Assembly: GCA_014529385.2 (NCBI GenBank)
Contig: CM043970.1
Span: 46,462,779 to 46,526,778 of the forward strand
Direction: 5' to 3'
DNA from: Adiantum capillus-veneris
Lineage: Eukaryota > Streptophyta > Polypodiopsida > Polypodiales > Pteridaceae
DNA length: 64,000 nucleotides
In this document: positions 1 through 11,156 of the stretch, piece after piece
How the letters are laid out: every line of letters begins with the position of its first letter
Position numbering within the stretch: position 1 is the first letter of the stretch
Program-made: the position numbers and the translations under genes
Notes under the pieces: generated by a model
What the model was told of the DNA's origin: nothing
What the model saw: only the letters and a program-made list of their open reading frames with translations
Database searches by the model: none

Positions 1-612
1 TCGCACATTTTGGAATTCCAATCATAACATCACGTATCATGTCACATGATAAACTATGAATGTGTATGTCATAATACATATAGCAGTCACCGGGCAAAGT
101 CCTGCCAGCACATCAATACCCCCAAAATGTTAGAGACAAAATGGTTGAATCTATCTCAATTTGCTGGTGATCTGTGATAAAGGAGTGGAGTAGCTCCTCT
201 CTTGCGTAGGACGCATTGTACTAGAGTCAACATGTTGAATTGACATGCACTTTTGGAGTGGTTGCAGCCAGACCAATAGCCTCAAGGTGAAATATCTAAC
301 AACTGAGGAGTATGTGCCAAGTGCTCCATCCACTTCGCACCCAGAGCAGGATATGGTTCTGGAACTATTGACTTAGCCTTCACTTCCTTGTGCGCTAGGA
401 TTTGCCTGGGTAAAAGAATTTCCTCTATTCCTACTACCTTAGGTTGCTCTTGAAGCTTCTTGTCCTCTAGCACCTGTCAAGTGTTTGGCAACTTCAGTCC
501 AAAGAAAACCTCATTGATCTCTCAATTGCCTTAAGGGTCATATCTATCCCTGTATATTCCTGCCCAAATAGCATAGGAAGGGTGGCATATATCCCTACAC
601 ATGATGCATCAT
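1..612 (-). pseudogene. 3' end remnant of a chromodomain gypsy element
   Basis: Minus-strand codons at 282-473 resemble the chromodomain end of the gypsy proteins at 1961-2269 and 26180-26410: a run like EEILLPRQILAHK is followed by a W-M-E-x-L stretch. Upstream (to about 560) the codons preceding a chromodomain can be recognised, but a deletion removes the part between the strand before it and the chromodomain itself. Stops and frame changes make it non-functional. The left part (1-280) resembles 3' untranslated sequence of the same family, and the fragment runs off the window. It is a separate, older copy from element A, whose LTR starts only at 895. The right boundary near 612 is an estimate. 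Confidence 0.6.
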
Positions 613-757
613 CTATTGCTGCTGCCTCGCCGTCAGTGCAAAAGAATTGGTTCCCTTATTGATATAAGACTTAATCGCCTTCACCTTGGCTTGTCCTTCA
701 CTTGAGGCTTCAACAATTGTTTCCACTGTATGATGACCGCATTCATCGGCTCGATCA

Positions 758-889
758 ATGTGCACTTTGCACATGAAGGAGATGAGAAAGCGATCCATGA
801 GCATGTTAACCTTAGCTTCTGGAGTATCTGGACGTGTGTTGTCAGTCAAGAGTGATGGTGCTCTCGAGCAATTTACCTTAGATGAGTCT
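758..889 (+). other. Exon-like ORF interrupted by element A (left part)
   Basis: This frame is open on the plus strand up to the insertion point and continues in the same frame at 28114-28176 on the other side of element A, once the single CCTAG target copy is allowed for. The right part ends at an AG/GTAGAT that looks like a splice donor. The encoded peptide has ordinary composition and no low-complexity sequence. The minus strand is also open here (613-912), so which strand was coding, if either, is unsure. I do not recognise the protein. It could be a host exon or an unrelated old TE frame. Confidence 0.3.
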
Positions 890-894
890 CCTAG
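890..894. repeat. Target site duplication of element A (left copy)
   Basis: CCTAG directly precedes the LTR terminus TGTAAC. The same five bases follow the other LTR at 28109-28113. This pairs two LTRs 27 kb apart as ends of one insertion. Confidence 0.93.
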
Positions 895-1416
895 TGTAAC
901 AAACTTGGACACCCCAAGTCAAGATTCTACCGCGACACAACAAAGATTCACTTCAACATAGTTCACAATTCACACTTCAGTCGACACTGCTCGACGTAGT
1001 TTCGTGCCTAGAGATATTGGCCCCAAAGACTGACGCCCCTTTCAGTATTTCTTTTTGTATTAATCTGTGTTCAAAGTACACAAGAGTGGGTAGGTGCTCA
1101 CTCTCAGACTCTGCGTCCAGATGCTTTGAGAAGTGAGGCCCTGTCCACTTATTTATTGATACAAGGGATGCCCAAAAGCAGAGCCCCAAAAGCAGTAATT
1201 GAAAAGCTTCTCTCACAAAAGCAATTATCCCCAAAACCTGCTAATTCAGCCAACGGATTTCCGTATGCAATGCCATGTTAGCAGCTCCGCAATTACCGTC
1301 AGGGTAAAATCCGTATATTGGCCACGTCATCTTGCCAGCGCATTGTGCGGGGGTCTGTATTGCTGCCATGTGTCAATGTGTCCCAGGGTCTGTTCCCACG
1401 TCACCCATTTGTGACA
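895..1416 (-). repeat. 3' LTR of gypsy element A
   Basis: 522 bp, read on the minus strand from TGTCACAAATGGG to ...GTTACA. It aligns along its length with 27593-28108 and with the LTRs of B (opposite strand). It carries the family block around 'aaataccgaaaggggcgcc' (here mutated). The polypurine tract lies immediately outside at 1418-1427 (minus-strand AGGGGGGTA), which marks this as the 3' LTR. The plus-strand ORF at 1199-1414 lies wholly in the LTR and is not a gene. Confidence 0.92.
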
Positions 1417-1427
1417 TACCCCCCTGT

Positions 1428-1960
1428 TGAAAGCATTGTAATCGCCCTCGATTATGCCTGCAAAATAGACAGAGGCCATAAACTGTCTTAGGAGACACTG
1501 ATTGTTAGTACCGACGCACTAGGAACAACACATCTAGCACATGTACCAATCGCCGTCACATCACAGGACATCACTTGACATCACAGGACAAATCACATAC
1601 AAAATCATTCCAAATCTCAGACCATGATTAATCGGCAACGTATTTAGCAATCGCATCTAGATCCAGTCGGGACCTCACAGATGCCCGATTTAACTAATCC
1701 ATATTGCAATCATGTCTATAGAGATTTATGAGACCGAAATGCTGCAGTCATTTCGTCTATCAATTCGTGCACTCAAACAAGTCAAGTACAAATCAATCAG
1801 TACCATATTCATTTTCGGGAATTCCAATCCATAAAGTCATATAGTAGAATACTGTCAGCTCAGAAGTATCAAAAATCGGGGTAATCGAGTGACTCCCCTC
1901 TTGTGCATGCCCACTGCACTAGATTCACCCATGCTGAAATCGGGGTTCTATCGGAGTAGA
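1428..1960 (-). other. 3' untranslated region of element A
   Basis: No ORF of interest. On the minus strand it matches the 3' untranslated part of element B (26410-27000). Shared features include the short repeats of a TGATGT-type unit seen here as 'acatcac' at 1558-1590. Confidence 0.75.
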
Positions 1961-2507
1961 CTATGCTAAACCGAATGCTTCAAGGTAAAGTTCCACAATC
2001 TGAGAAGTATTTGCTAGGTCCTCCTCCTCCATCCACTTCGCATCCAATGTAGGATAGTTCTTGAATTTAACCAAGAACTGCCTAATCAATTTACCTTTAA
2101 TCTTTCTATCTTTATGTGCCAGTATCTGTTCTGGAATGAGTATCTTCTCGCTTTCCTCCACTTTGGGTTGCTCATTTTGCTCCCCATCATCGGGCACATC
2201 GCCTTTAAAAGGCTTCAAGAGACTCACATGAAAAGCATTGTGAATTCTCCAAGTATCGGACAACTTCAATCTAAAGGAGACATCATTTATCTTTTTTTTT
2301 TAAATCTGGAAAATAGTATCTCATGCTAAGCTTTGGAAAAAGCCGCTCCTTTGCCTTTTTCTTTCTCAGGCGTGTCTTTTGAAAACGTAAGACCACCCAA
2401 TCGTCTTCCTTGAATTTCAAATCGCGACGGTGTCGATCTGCTGCCTTCTTGTGTCTTTCTTGAGATTTCGCTAAAGCCTCTTGGACCCTGGCAAAAGCAG
2501 TGTCCAA
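1961..2507 (-). pseudogene. Element A integrase C-terminus and chromodomain
   Basis: The 2283-2507 frame gives the basic GPY-side helix region of integrase (a run like AADRHRRDLKFKEDDWV, then a K-rich stretch). A frame change leads to 1961-2269, whose first part reads [19 protein letters not shown], the usual link to the chromodomain. It ends with EKILIPEQILAHK ... FLVKFKNYPTLDAKWMEEEDL, a chromodomain fold. In this family the domain is thought to steer integration to particular chromatin. The break between the frames (a T-run near 2290) destroys the protein. Confidence 0.8.
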
Positions 2508-3171
2508 GTCCCTCGTGTACTGGTCGGCTTCAAAAATCTTATCTTTCGTGCTTAGGAAGGGTGGAACCGTCGTAGGAAGGGTGGAACCTTACCTTTCGTG
2601 CTTAGGAAGGGTGGAACCGTTGTAGCACCTTCAATAATCTCGAATGGCGCCGTTCTCATCGAAGAGTGGATCGTGTTATTGTAGGCAAATTCCACCAAGG
2701 GCAAAAACTTTTCCCATTGAGTCTTCTGATCAGAAATGTAAGACTTCAATAAATCCAATACGACTAAATTTGCAATCTCAGATTTCCCATCTGTTTGCGA
2801 GTGGAAAGATGACGAGAACTGCAATCGTATGCCAATGTTCTCCCAAATAGCCTTCCAAAACAAACTCATGAATCGGGGATCTCTGTCAGAGACTATTATC
2901 TCAGGCATGCCATGTAATCTGAATATCTGGGCAATGAACAATCTCGCTAAATGATCCGCCTTGACTGTTTTCTTTACTGGAATGAAATGAGCGTGCTTGC
3001 TAAATCTGTCAATAACAGTCCAGATACCATCGTGCCCACTCTGTGTCTTCGAGAGATCAAAAATGAAATCCATAGCAATACTTTCCCAGGGGCGGGTGGG
3101 AATGGGTAAAGGCTGTAACAATCCCTGTGCTTTATGCCTGTCAAACTTGACCTTCTGGCATACGAGGCAAC
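2508..3171 (-). pseudogene. Element A integrase core (3' side of solo LTR)
   Basis: The minus-strand frame 2552-3121 has the retroviral-type integrase core: an Asp in SIAMDFIFDL, an Asp in IVSDRDPRFMS and a Glu in DGKSEIANLV (family DD35E). The frame is interrupted at 3171 by a solo LTR. Its N-terminal zinc finger resumes at 4639-4980. Near 2557-2622 an 'aggaagggtggaacc' unit is repeated three times and corrupts the codons that follow the core. The plus-strand homologue in B (25150-25636) has the uninterrupted join. Confidence 0.85.
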
Positions 3172-4638
3172 TGTCACCAGCGTGTGACTACTATCTATCC
3201 TTTTTGTTGATTTCTTTCTTATTATCTATTTACTTTCACTTTTTGGAAACACCCCTCGGGAAATCTAACTGCCCTGCATTGCATAGCTAGTGTGGAACTG
3301 TCCAGAGGGAGTCCAGGCCTGAGGGCAAGAGAGCACTAAGGTTGGACAAGGACTATGGTTAGCCAAGTGGGGTCATTGACTAGCCAAAGTGGAATCCTTT
3401 GCTACAGAGGCTACATTTCAGTTCTGGATGTGGCCGCAGTGTACAAAGAGGGTCGGATGACCTAGAAAGATACAATGGCAGCATCTCCTAAAATTTAGGG
3501 AACTGCTATTTTGGGACCTGAAAATGTGTTGACGTCATTACCTCCGGAATGACAAGGGGAACATTTTCTTACTCTGCCGTGAAGTCAACTGGGCAACCGG
3601 TTGGGAGATTTTTAGGCGGCAACCCCGAAACGGGAAAATGCTTGTAAATGTGCCAAGTGGCACATTCTGGTGCACTTGCCTCATGCAACAAGAAGTGGCG
3701 CTGAATTTGAAGAGGGGAGAGCCTCATTTTTAGTTTGGTCACAGGTTAAGAGCTATGGAGTGCTTGCTTTCCCTCTTATGCACAATGCGGTGCCAGGAGT
3801 GATGCCCTGCACGCTACGCACTGCCCTCTCTCTCCCCTTTGGCAGTATGTTATGCCCCACTAATGGGCTCTTCATTTGACCAATGTACAGTTGTGTGGGT
3901 TCATGCGCGATTGCCGAGGCAAGAGCCTCTTGCACAGGTACTGGATTAGCTAGCGGCTAATCCCCCCGCAGGTACAGGTGAATTCGGAGAGGTTTCACGC
4001 CAGAAATCTCGTCCGATTCAAAGGGCAAGTAGCCCTACAGGTGCGGGAGCTCGAGGGCTTGCTACGGATGCGACCGGCACGCGAAACGGAGCCCGAAACA
4101 GCAAATTACAGCCTGCTGTGTATTTTTGCAGGTTTAGGGTTTTGGCCCTAAACGGACCCTAATACCCCCAGGAGGTTCGGGGACGCAAGGGGACCGCTGT
4201 ACAGGTGATCTGGCGCAATTTCAGGGCTGAAAACAGAGTGCTGCAGATTCTCGCCAGGTTTTGCAAAGTGCCCGTATGCGTCGGGAAAGTCGGCCAATGC
4301 GTGGGAATACTGACTGTGAAGGGTTCTAGTACAGTTATGTTGCCGAAATCGGGCTGGAACAGTGGAAATTCAGCCGAGTTTGTGCGGGGCAGCTTGTAGG
4401 GAACCACAACGTTTATTCCCTCTTTTGAACAATAAAGAAATACCGAAAGGGGTGCCTAAGTTAGGGGCCAATCTGGTGTCCGTCTACTCATACAGGTGCA
4501 ATCTAGTAGCCTGTATCCCTCTCCCCTTTGTTGTGTCTTGAAAGTACAGGTAAAATAGACGACTAATAATGGGTGAAAGCTAAATCAAGGTTTAAAGTAA
4601 AGTCTACCGCCCTTTTTGGATTGAACAGGCCGGTTTCA
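3172..4638 (+). mobile_element. Solo LTR inserted in element A integrase
   Basis: 1467 bp starting TGTCACC and ending GGTTTCA, with GCAAC at both sides (3167-3171 and 4639-4643). The empty site is visible in the homologous integrase of B near 25258-25270, where the reading frame is continuous. It has no polypurine tract, primer site or coding frame, so it is a lone LTR left by recombination. Near its 3' side it has AATAAA and 'aagaaataccgaaaggggtgcc' (about 4429-4455). That block is also found in the A/B LTRs, so this is a distant relative in plus orientation. Confidence 0.85.
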
Positions 4639-4980
4639 GCAACTGCGTACAAAATCGTCTACATCCTTCTTGAGTCTCGACCAAAAGAAGTATCGCTCCA
4701 CACCTTTCAAGGTGGCGTCAATGCCGCAGTGACCTGGAACCTTTTCCCTCAATGGTTGTGTAACGCACAACATCGTTTTCTTCATCAAGTAGCCATCCCG
4801 AATGGAATATCCCGCTACTACCTCCCCATTATGTATTTGACTGAATACATATGAAAAATTTGGATCTGTGGCGTACTGATCTACCATGTCCTCGAAGCTT
4901 CTATGATGAATCGCGGGAATAGCCAAGACTAACGGCTTTCGGGACGAAGCATCTGCCACCAAGTTCTTCTGTCCCTGCAC
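4639..4980 (-). pseudogene. Element A RNase H end and integrase zinc finger
   Basis: The minus frame begins with the end of RNase H (KNLVADASSRK, equal to the common VADALSR block). It continues into the HHCC integrase finger, seen as GHCGIDATLKGVERYFFW ... DDFVRSC. The first His of the finger has been lost with a short deletion compared with B, where HCPPFTGHRG is present. The frame stops where the solo LTR enters. Confidence 0.8.
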
Positions 4981-5512
4981 ATGGACAATCTAGAAGTGAA
5001 ACTGTGACAAGATGTTAGCCCACCGCGTTTGCTTTTCCGATAACTGCTTGTGTGACAAGAAGCAGCGTAAACTCTGATGATTAGTGAATACTGTAAAATC
5101 GGCTCCGAGTAGGTAATGTCTCCACTAAGTAAGAGCATGGATAACCGCCAAAAGCTCTTTCTCATAAATCTGTGATGTCAATTCCGGCCTTGAAAACAAT
5201 CAGCTCTCATAGGCAATGACATGGCCTTCTTGCATTAAGACCGCACCCAGACTACGACCACAAGCAATATACTTCGAATGACCTTTGCAAATCCGGCAAA
5301 TTCGAAACTGGACTTGTAGTCAATTTCTCTTTCAAAGTTTGAAAGGCAGTCACCTCTGTGGGTCCCCACGAGAAAAGGACTCCTTTCTGTGTCAAGATAT
5401 GCAAAGGGGAAGCAGCCTTTGCAGCCTTTGCAAATTTTCTAATGAACTGCCGGTAGTAAGAACATAGGCCCAAAAAGCTTCTAACTTCATGGACATTCTT
5501 CAAATCGGGCAA
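4981..5512 (-). pseudogene. Element A RNase H and RT connection
   Basis: The minus frames 5252-5512 and 4929-5165 carry the RT thumb and connection block (NVHEVRSFLGLCSYYRQFIRKFA) and RNase H pieces. They match B at 24370-24830, where the same region is open. A 9-bp repeat expands 'AKAAKAA' at about 5415. The RNase H catalytic start is frameshifted near 5250 and the later TDHQSL block is broken at 5090-5150. It belongs to the A polyprotein and cannot be translated as one piece. Confidence 0.78.
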
Positions 5513-6391
5513 TCATGTATAGTCTCAATCTTGGCCGGGTCCATCTGTACTCCTATTGTTGAGACGATGTATCCCAAAAAGTTATCTCCGGTAAGGAAAA
5601 TTCACTCTTCTTAGCATTGATCACCAACTTGTGATCTCGCAATGCCTGAAAGACCTGTAGTAGATGTTGTCTATGTTCTACCTCATCCTTGGAGAAGACT
5701 ACAATGTCATCAAAGAAAGTGCCAACAAAAGATTTTTACTCTGAAAATCCTGTCCATCATTCGGTTAAAAGTCGCTAGAGCATTGGTAAGGCCAAAAGGC
5801 ATCACCAAAAATCCTGAAAATCCTGTCCATCATTCGGTTAAAAGTCGCTAGAGCATTGGTAAGGCCAAAAGGCATCACCAAAAATTCATATAAACCAAAG
5901 CTTGTCCAAAAAGTTGTCTTGTAGACATCTCCCGGCGCGATTCGGATGTGATGATATCCGCTCTTCAAATCGATTCTACTAAAACAAGAGAATCCCTGTA
6001 GTCGGTCAAGAATATCATCGATCCTCGGAATCGAAAATCTGGTCTTGATGGTGATTTTATTGAGAGCTCTATAATCAGTACACATTTTCCAAGATCCGTC
6101 TTTCTTTAAAACCAACAACACCGGAGAGCAGTAGGGTGAAGTACTTGGCTAGATAAGACCCTTTTCCAAGAGGTCTATCACTTGGTTCATAATCTCTTCA
6201 TTCTGGGCTCGGCTCACACGGTAAGGTGGCCGGTTCGGTGGTGTGCTTCCAGTTATCAGATCAATGGTATGTTCCTCAAGACGAGCTGGTGGCAATCGGC
6301 TTGGCAAGCCCTCAAAAAAGCAATCGGCATGAGTGGAGAAAATCTTGGCGTTCTTTATCAAGTTCATACATATTTGTCCTATGTTCATCAT
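5513..6391 (-). pseudogene. Element A reverse transcriptase
   Basis: The minus frames 6149-6391 and 5765-6121 cover the RT fingers and palm: PPYRVSRAQNEEIMNQV, then [31 protein letters not shown] and [10 protein letters not shown]. The catalytic FFDD block can be read near 5700-5722, in another frame after a 73-bp tandem duplication (5741-5886). A stop separates LLEKGLI from [10 protein letters not shown] at 6149. The best homologue in the window is B at 23654-24826, which is open throughout. Confidence 0.85.
5741..5886 (-). repeat. 73-bp tandem duplication in RT of element A
   Basis: Bases 5741-5813 repeat almost exactly as 5814-5886. The duplicated codons encode the PFGLTNA block and what follows it. 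A 73-bp step shifts the frame and destroys the palm. Confidence 0.9.
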
Positions 6392-7000
6392 TTAACTCTT
6401 TCAAAAAGATTGAGTAAACAAACAGACTGGATTTCATTAATTTCGAAACGGCCGAAGCCGATACAATATGGATAGACTTGCCCTTCAATTTCACATCAAG
6501 TACAATTTTTCGGCCCTTTTCATTTGTCAATGTCGCTTTCTTCGCCCGATAATCGACCACGGCGTTGTTCTTATGGTACCAAGGGACTCCAAGGAGGACA
6601 TCACAACCTCAAGGGCATTATGTAGAAGTCCTCGTGCCCGAAATACCCTTGACAATGCAACCGAAATTCATTGGGAGAGTCTCCCTTCTGATTGCTGTAG
6701 CCCTCTCTAGTAGAGGTGGTTGTAGCCCTATGGGTAGTTTCGTTAATTAATAAAAGAATCTTTTTCTCGGGGAAAAAAAAAGTTTGTCAATGATAGGTGT
6801 AATGGCTACGTCTCGTCCGGGTGCCGCTAGAACTGCCTCTGCTTGTGGTCCCATCCGATCGGGTATACTCTCGAGTTGCGCCGCCAATTTAGATTAAATG
6901 AAGTTGGCCTTGGCTCCTCCATCAAAGAAAATCAGGGCTTCTTGATCTTTCACTTTGCCCCAAGCTCAACAAAGTTATGTACTCTCATCAATTGTGCTTT
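6392..7000 (-). pseudogene. Element A protease region
   Basis: Around 6892-6957 the minus strand reads ALIFFDGGAKANFI, where an active-site D-[ST]-G would lie in gypsy aspartic proteases. Here it is D-G-G, so the site may be altered. The following stretch to 6390 can be read in pieces (for example GRDVAITPIIDKL and TTPWSIIGRK) with several stops and a frameshift. The same blocks recur in B around 23230-23600, equally broken. Confidence 0.6.
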
Positions 7001-7037
7001 GGGTCAGTATCCATGCAATCTGGAACCAGTCCTGCTT

Positions 7038-8309
7038 TCATCTTGCCTTTTCGTCTTCATTCTGTTCTTGCTTTGCGTTTTTAGGACACTTCGTGGAGAC
7101 GTGCCCATGTTCCCCGCATCCGAAACACTTTCCCTCTTTGATGTAGTTGGCCCTTTCTCGAAGAGTGAGCCGGGGTCGTGAATCCTTGCCTTCTTTTCTT
7201 GGGAACTCACTCTTTCTACTTTCATTATAAGAAGTCTGTTGGGTTCTCTGAGTCAAGATCTCATCTGTGGGGTAAGTCAAATTGCTCCAATGTATGGAAA
7301 AACCCCGTTTCGCATGACCCATCAATTCTCGAATAGAATTTGACTTTTGTTCCAAGTAGTAGTCTCGGATCTTTGTAGGAAGTCCGCAACAAAACCGCTC
7401 AATCTATACTTTAAATGAGACCTTCTTAAATGAAGAGGCTGGTAGAAAAGAGCTTTAAAATCTTTCGCAATAAGCGTCTAGAGAATCTCCCTTGGTCATT
7501 CGAAGATGATTCCAAGCAGTTCGTATATCTCGTTCGTACTCCTGAGTCAGCCAAGAAGAAATAAAAAGCCTTTGGAATTTCAACCATTTAACCGGAGCTT
7601 CCTTTCTCTGTAGAAGGGTGGACCACCATGTTCGAGCATTTCCCTTGAAGAAATAGATGTAGCCCTCCAAATCTTGGAGTGCTTTGAGTAATGCCCTCCA
7701 GAGAAAGCTATGTCAAATTGTTGTATGAAGGCCAAAGCCCTCGGAGCATCTCGAAATCCAGAAAAAGAGTCAACCTTAATTGACTGTCCACCTTCTCTTT
7801 ACTTTCTTGCTTTTATCTTCGAGGAAGTCATATTGGTTGGCTTTATTAAAATGCTTCTTCTTTGCGTAAAACATGTGATCATCCGAGTCCGAAGTGTCTG
7901 AGGATGAGTCCTTTGTAGAACTGTCAGAAACTGGGCGAAATTTAGACTTCCTTGCCTTTTTCTTGCCCTTTCCAAATCTTTGCTTTTTGCTTCGCTTTTG
8001 CCCTTTTCTGTCTTCTTTGCTCGAGTCAAAAGAGCTAGAAGAACTGTCAAAAGAAGAAGAAGAAGAAGAACTGGGTAGTCCTTCAATTGTACACGCTTCT
8101 TCTGCTTTCTTGCCGTTGCAAAAGTAGATTGACGACCCAAATAACCCGGGAACTCAGTTCCTTTCTTGTGCTTTTTGTCGTGCTTTTTGGCTTTATTGTT
8201 CGTGTCCAAAAGCCGGTTGATCTGTGTCTGAACCACCTTTTCTAATTCTTGCTCTGTAAACATCCTCGGAGAAGGAGGTTTCTTGAGTGCCGGTTTGATG
8301 GGTGGCTCT
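7038..8309 (-). pseudogene. Element A gag, 3' three-quarters
   Basis: The minus strand starts with a PALKK ... EQELEKVV segment (8240-8300), then a basic Ser-rich region (about 7960-8200), then the capsid-like Retrotrans_gag region (7360-7670, with ARTWWSTLLQRK and QEYERDIRTAWNHLRM). It ends with a CCHC zinc knuckle (CFGCGEHGHVSTKC at 7127-7086). Stops and a deletion near 7700 break the frame. The first quarter of gag lies at 21082-21266 and 27485-27528, separated by the inserted block. B keeps the same gag order but lacks a recognisable CCHC. Confidence 0.85.
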
Positions 8310-8821
<512 letters not shown>

Positions 8822-9045
8822 CCCCCCCTCAACAACAGATGCGGAGAAGCTGTCGAGGAAGAAATGCAACATGCCTGGTAAATCTGGAGAAGATGTGAAT
8901 CCCGGAGAAGAGGATGATGATGCCAACCAAACAACACGACAATCCGTACAGCACCAATGTGATGATGACCAAAGGTCAGGCGAATGTGATCAAGTTACAC
9001 AAGGAAGTTGATGAAGTGGCAAGCTACGAAAGAAGTCACTGAAGA

Positions 9046-9079
<34 letters not shown>

Positions 9080-9591
9080 AAGTGACCTAAGATGAGCGTT
9101 CAATAGCCCATCGGTGATGATCACCACTGAGATGGAGAAAATTCAGTGTAGCAACATGAGACAAGACATGGAAAATGTGGGGACCCGCGCTAAAGAGGAA
9201 CACTCTGACCACAAGGAGAGGAAGCTGCCAAGGTGGGAAACCGGTAGCAGGTCCAAGTCAAAGAAGCTCGAGCAGAAGAGGAAGGAAGAGCAGGATGGAA
9301 GAAGAGGCTCAGTAGGGAAGGCACCGTCCACCATAGTAGACAAGATGACGGGAGAAGCAATTCAAGGGAGAGGTTGTCCCTGAGTAGAGACCGCAATATC
9401 TGCAATCTTCCGGTAGAAGAGTCGTCTTGAGGGTATATAAGCTACGATGAAATGATCTACCGTTCCAAGGCAAGCACACAATATCAGACAAAAGAGAGCC
9501 AAAAGAGATCCTGGGGAAAGTCAACCTGTGGGAGCACATCCACCATCGGGGTCTGAACAAAATATCCAGTTTGCAAGTGCAAGTCACTTCA
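8822..9591 (-). other. Internal sequence next to the copia 3' LTR, unassigned
   Basis: The first 57 bases after the LTR (PPT and the following stretch) recur at 21022-21081, so they belong to the copia-type element. The rest has a (TA)n tract (9047-9077) and short frames on both strands, none with a recognisable retroelement motif. It may be the non-coding interior of a non-autonomous copia derivative. It ends where another LTR begins at 9592. Confidence 0.5.
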
Positions 9592-10964
<1,373 letters not shown>

Positions 10965-11156
10965 AATGAAATGTTATATTAACGTCTTCAAATGGCCAAA
11001 GTGACCTATGAGACCAGAAAGTTACAATGTGGTGGATCTGATACAAAGTCAGAGTAACAAGATGACAAAATGACAGAATGACAAAATAAAATACTATGGA
11101 ATCCTAAACTGCTAGGTGTGAACTAAGTAGCTAAGCAGCTAGCCGGGATAGCTAGA

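Noticed and set aside
1199-1414. 71-codon plus-strand ORF (and its copies at 27831-28180)
   Set aside because: It lies within gypsy LTRs and is not conserved in frame between copies beyond LTR homology.
9114-9587. Copia gag or RNase H in 8822-9591
   Set aside because: I looked for zinc knuckle, protease, YVDD and RNase H words in six frames and found none.
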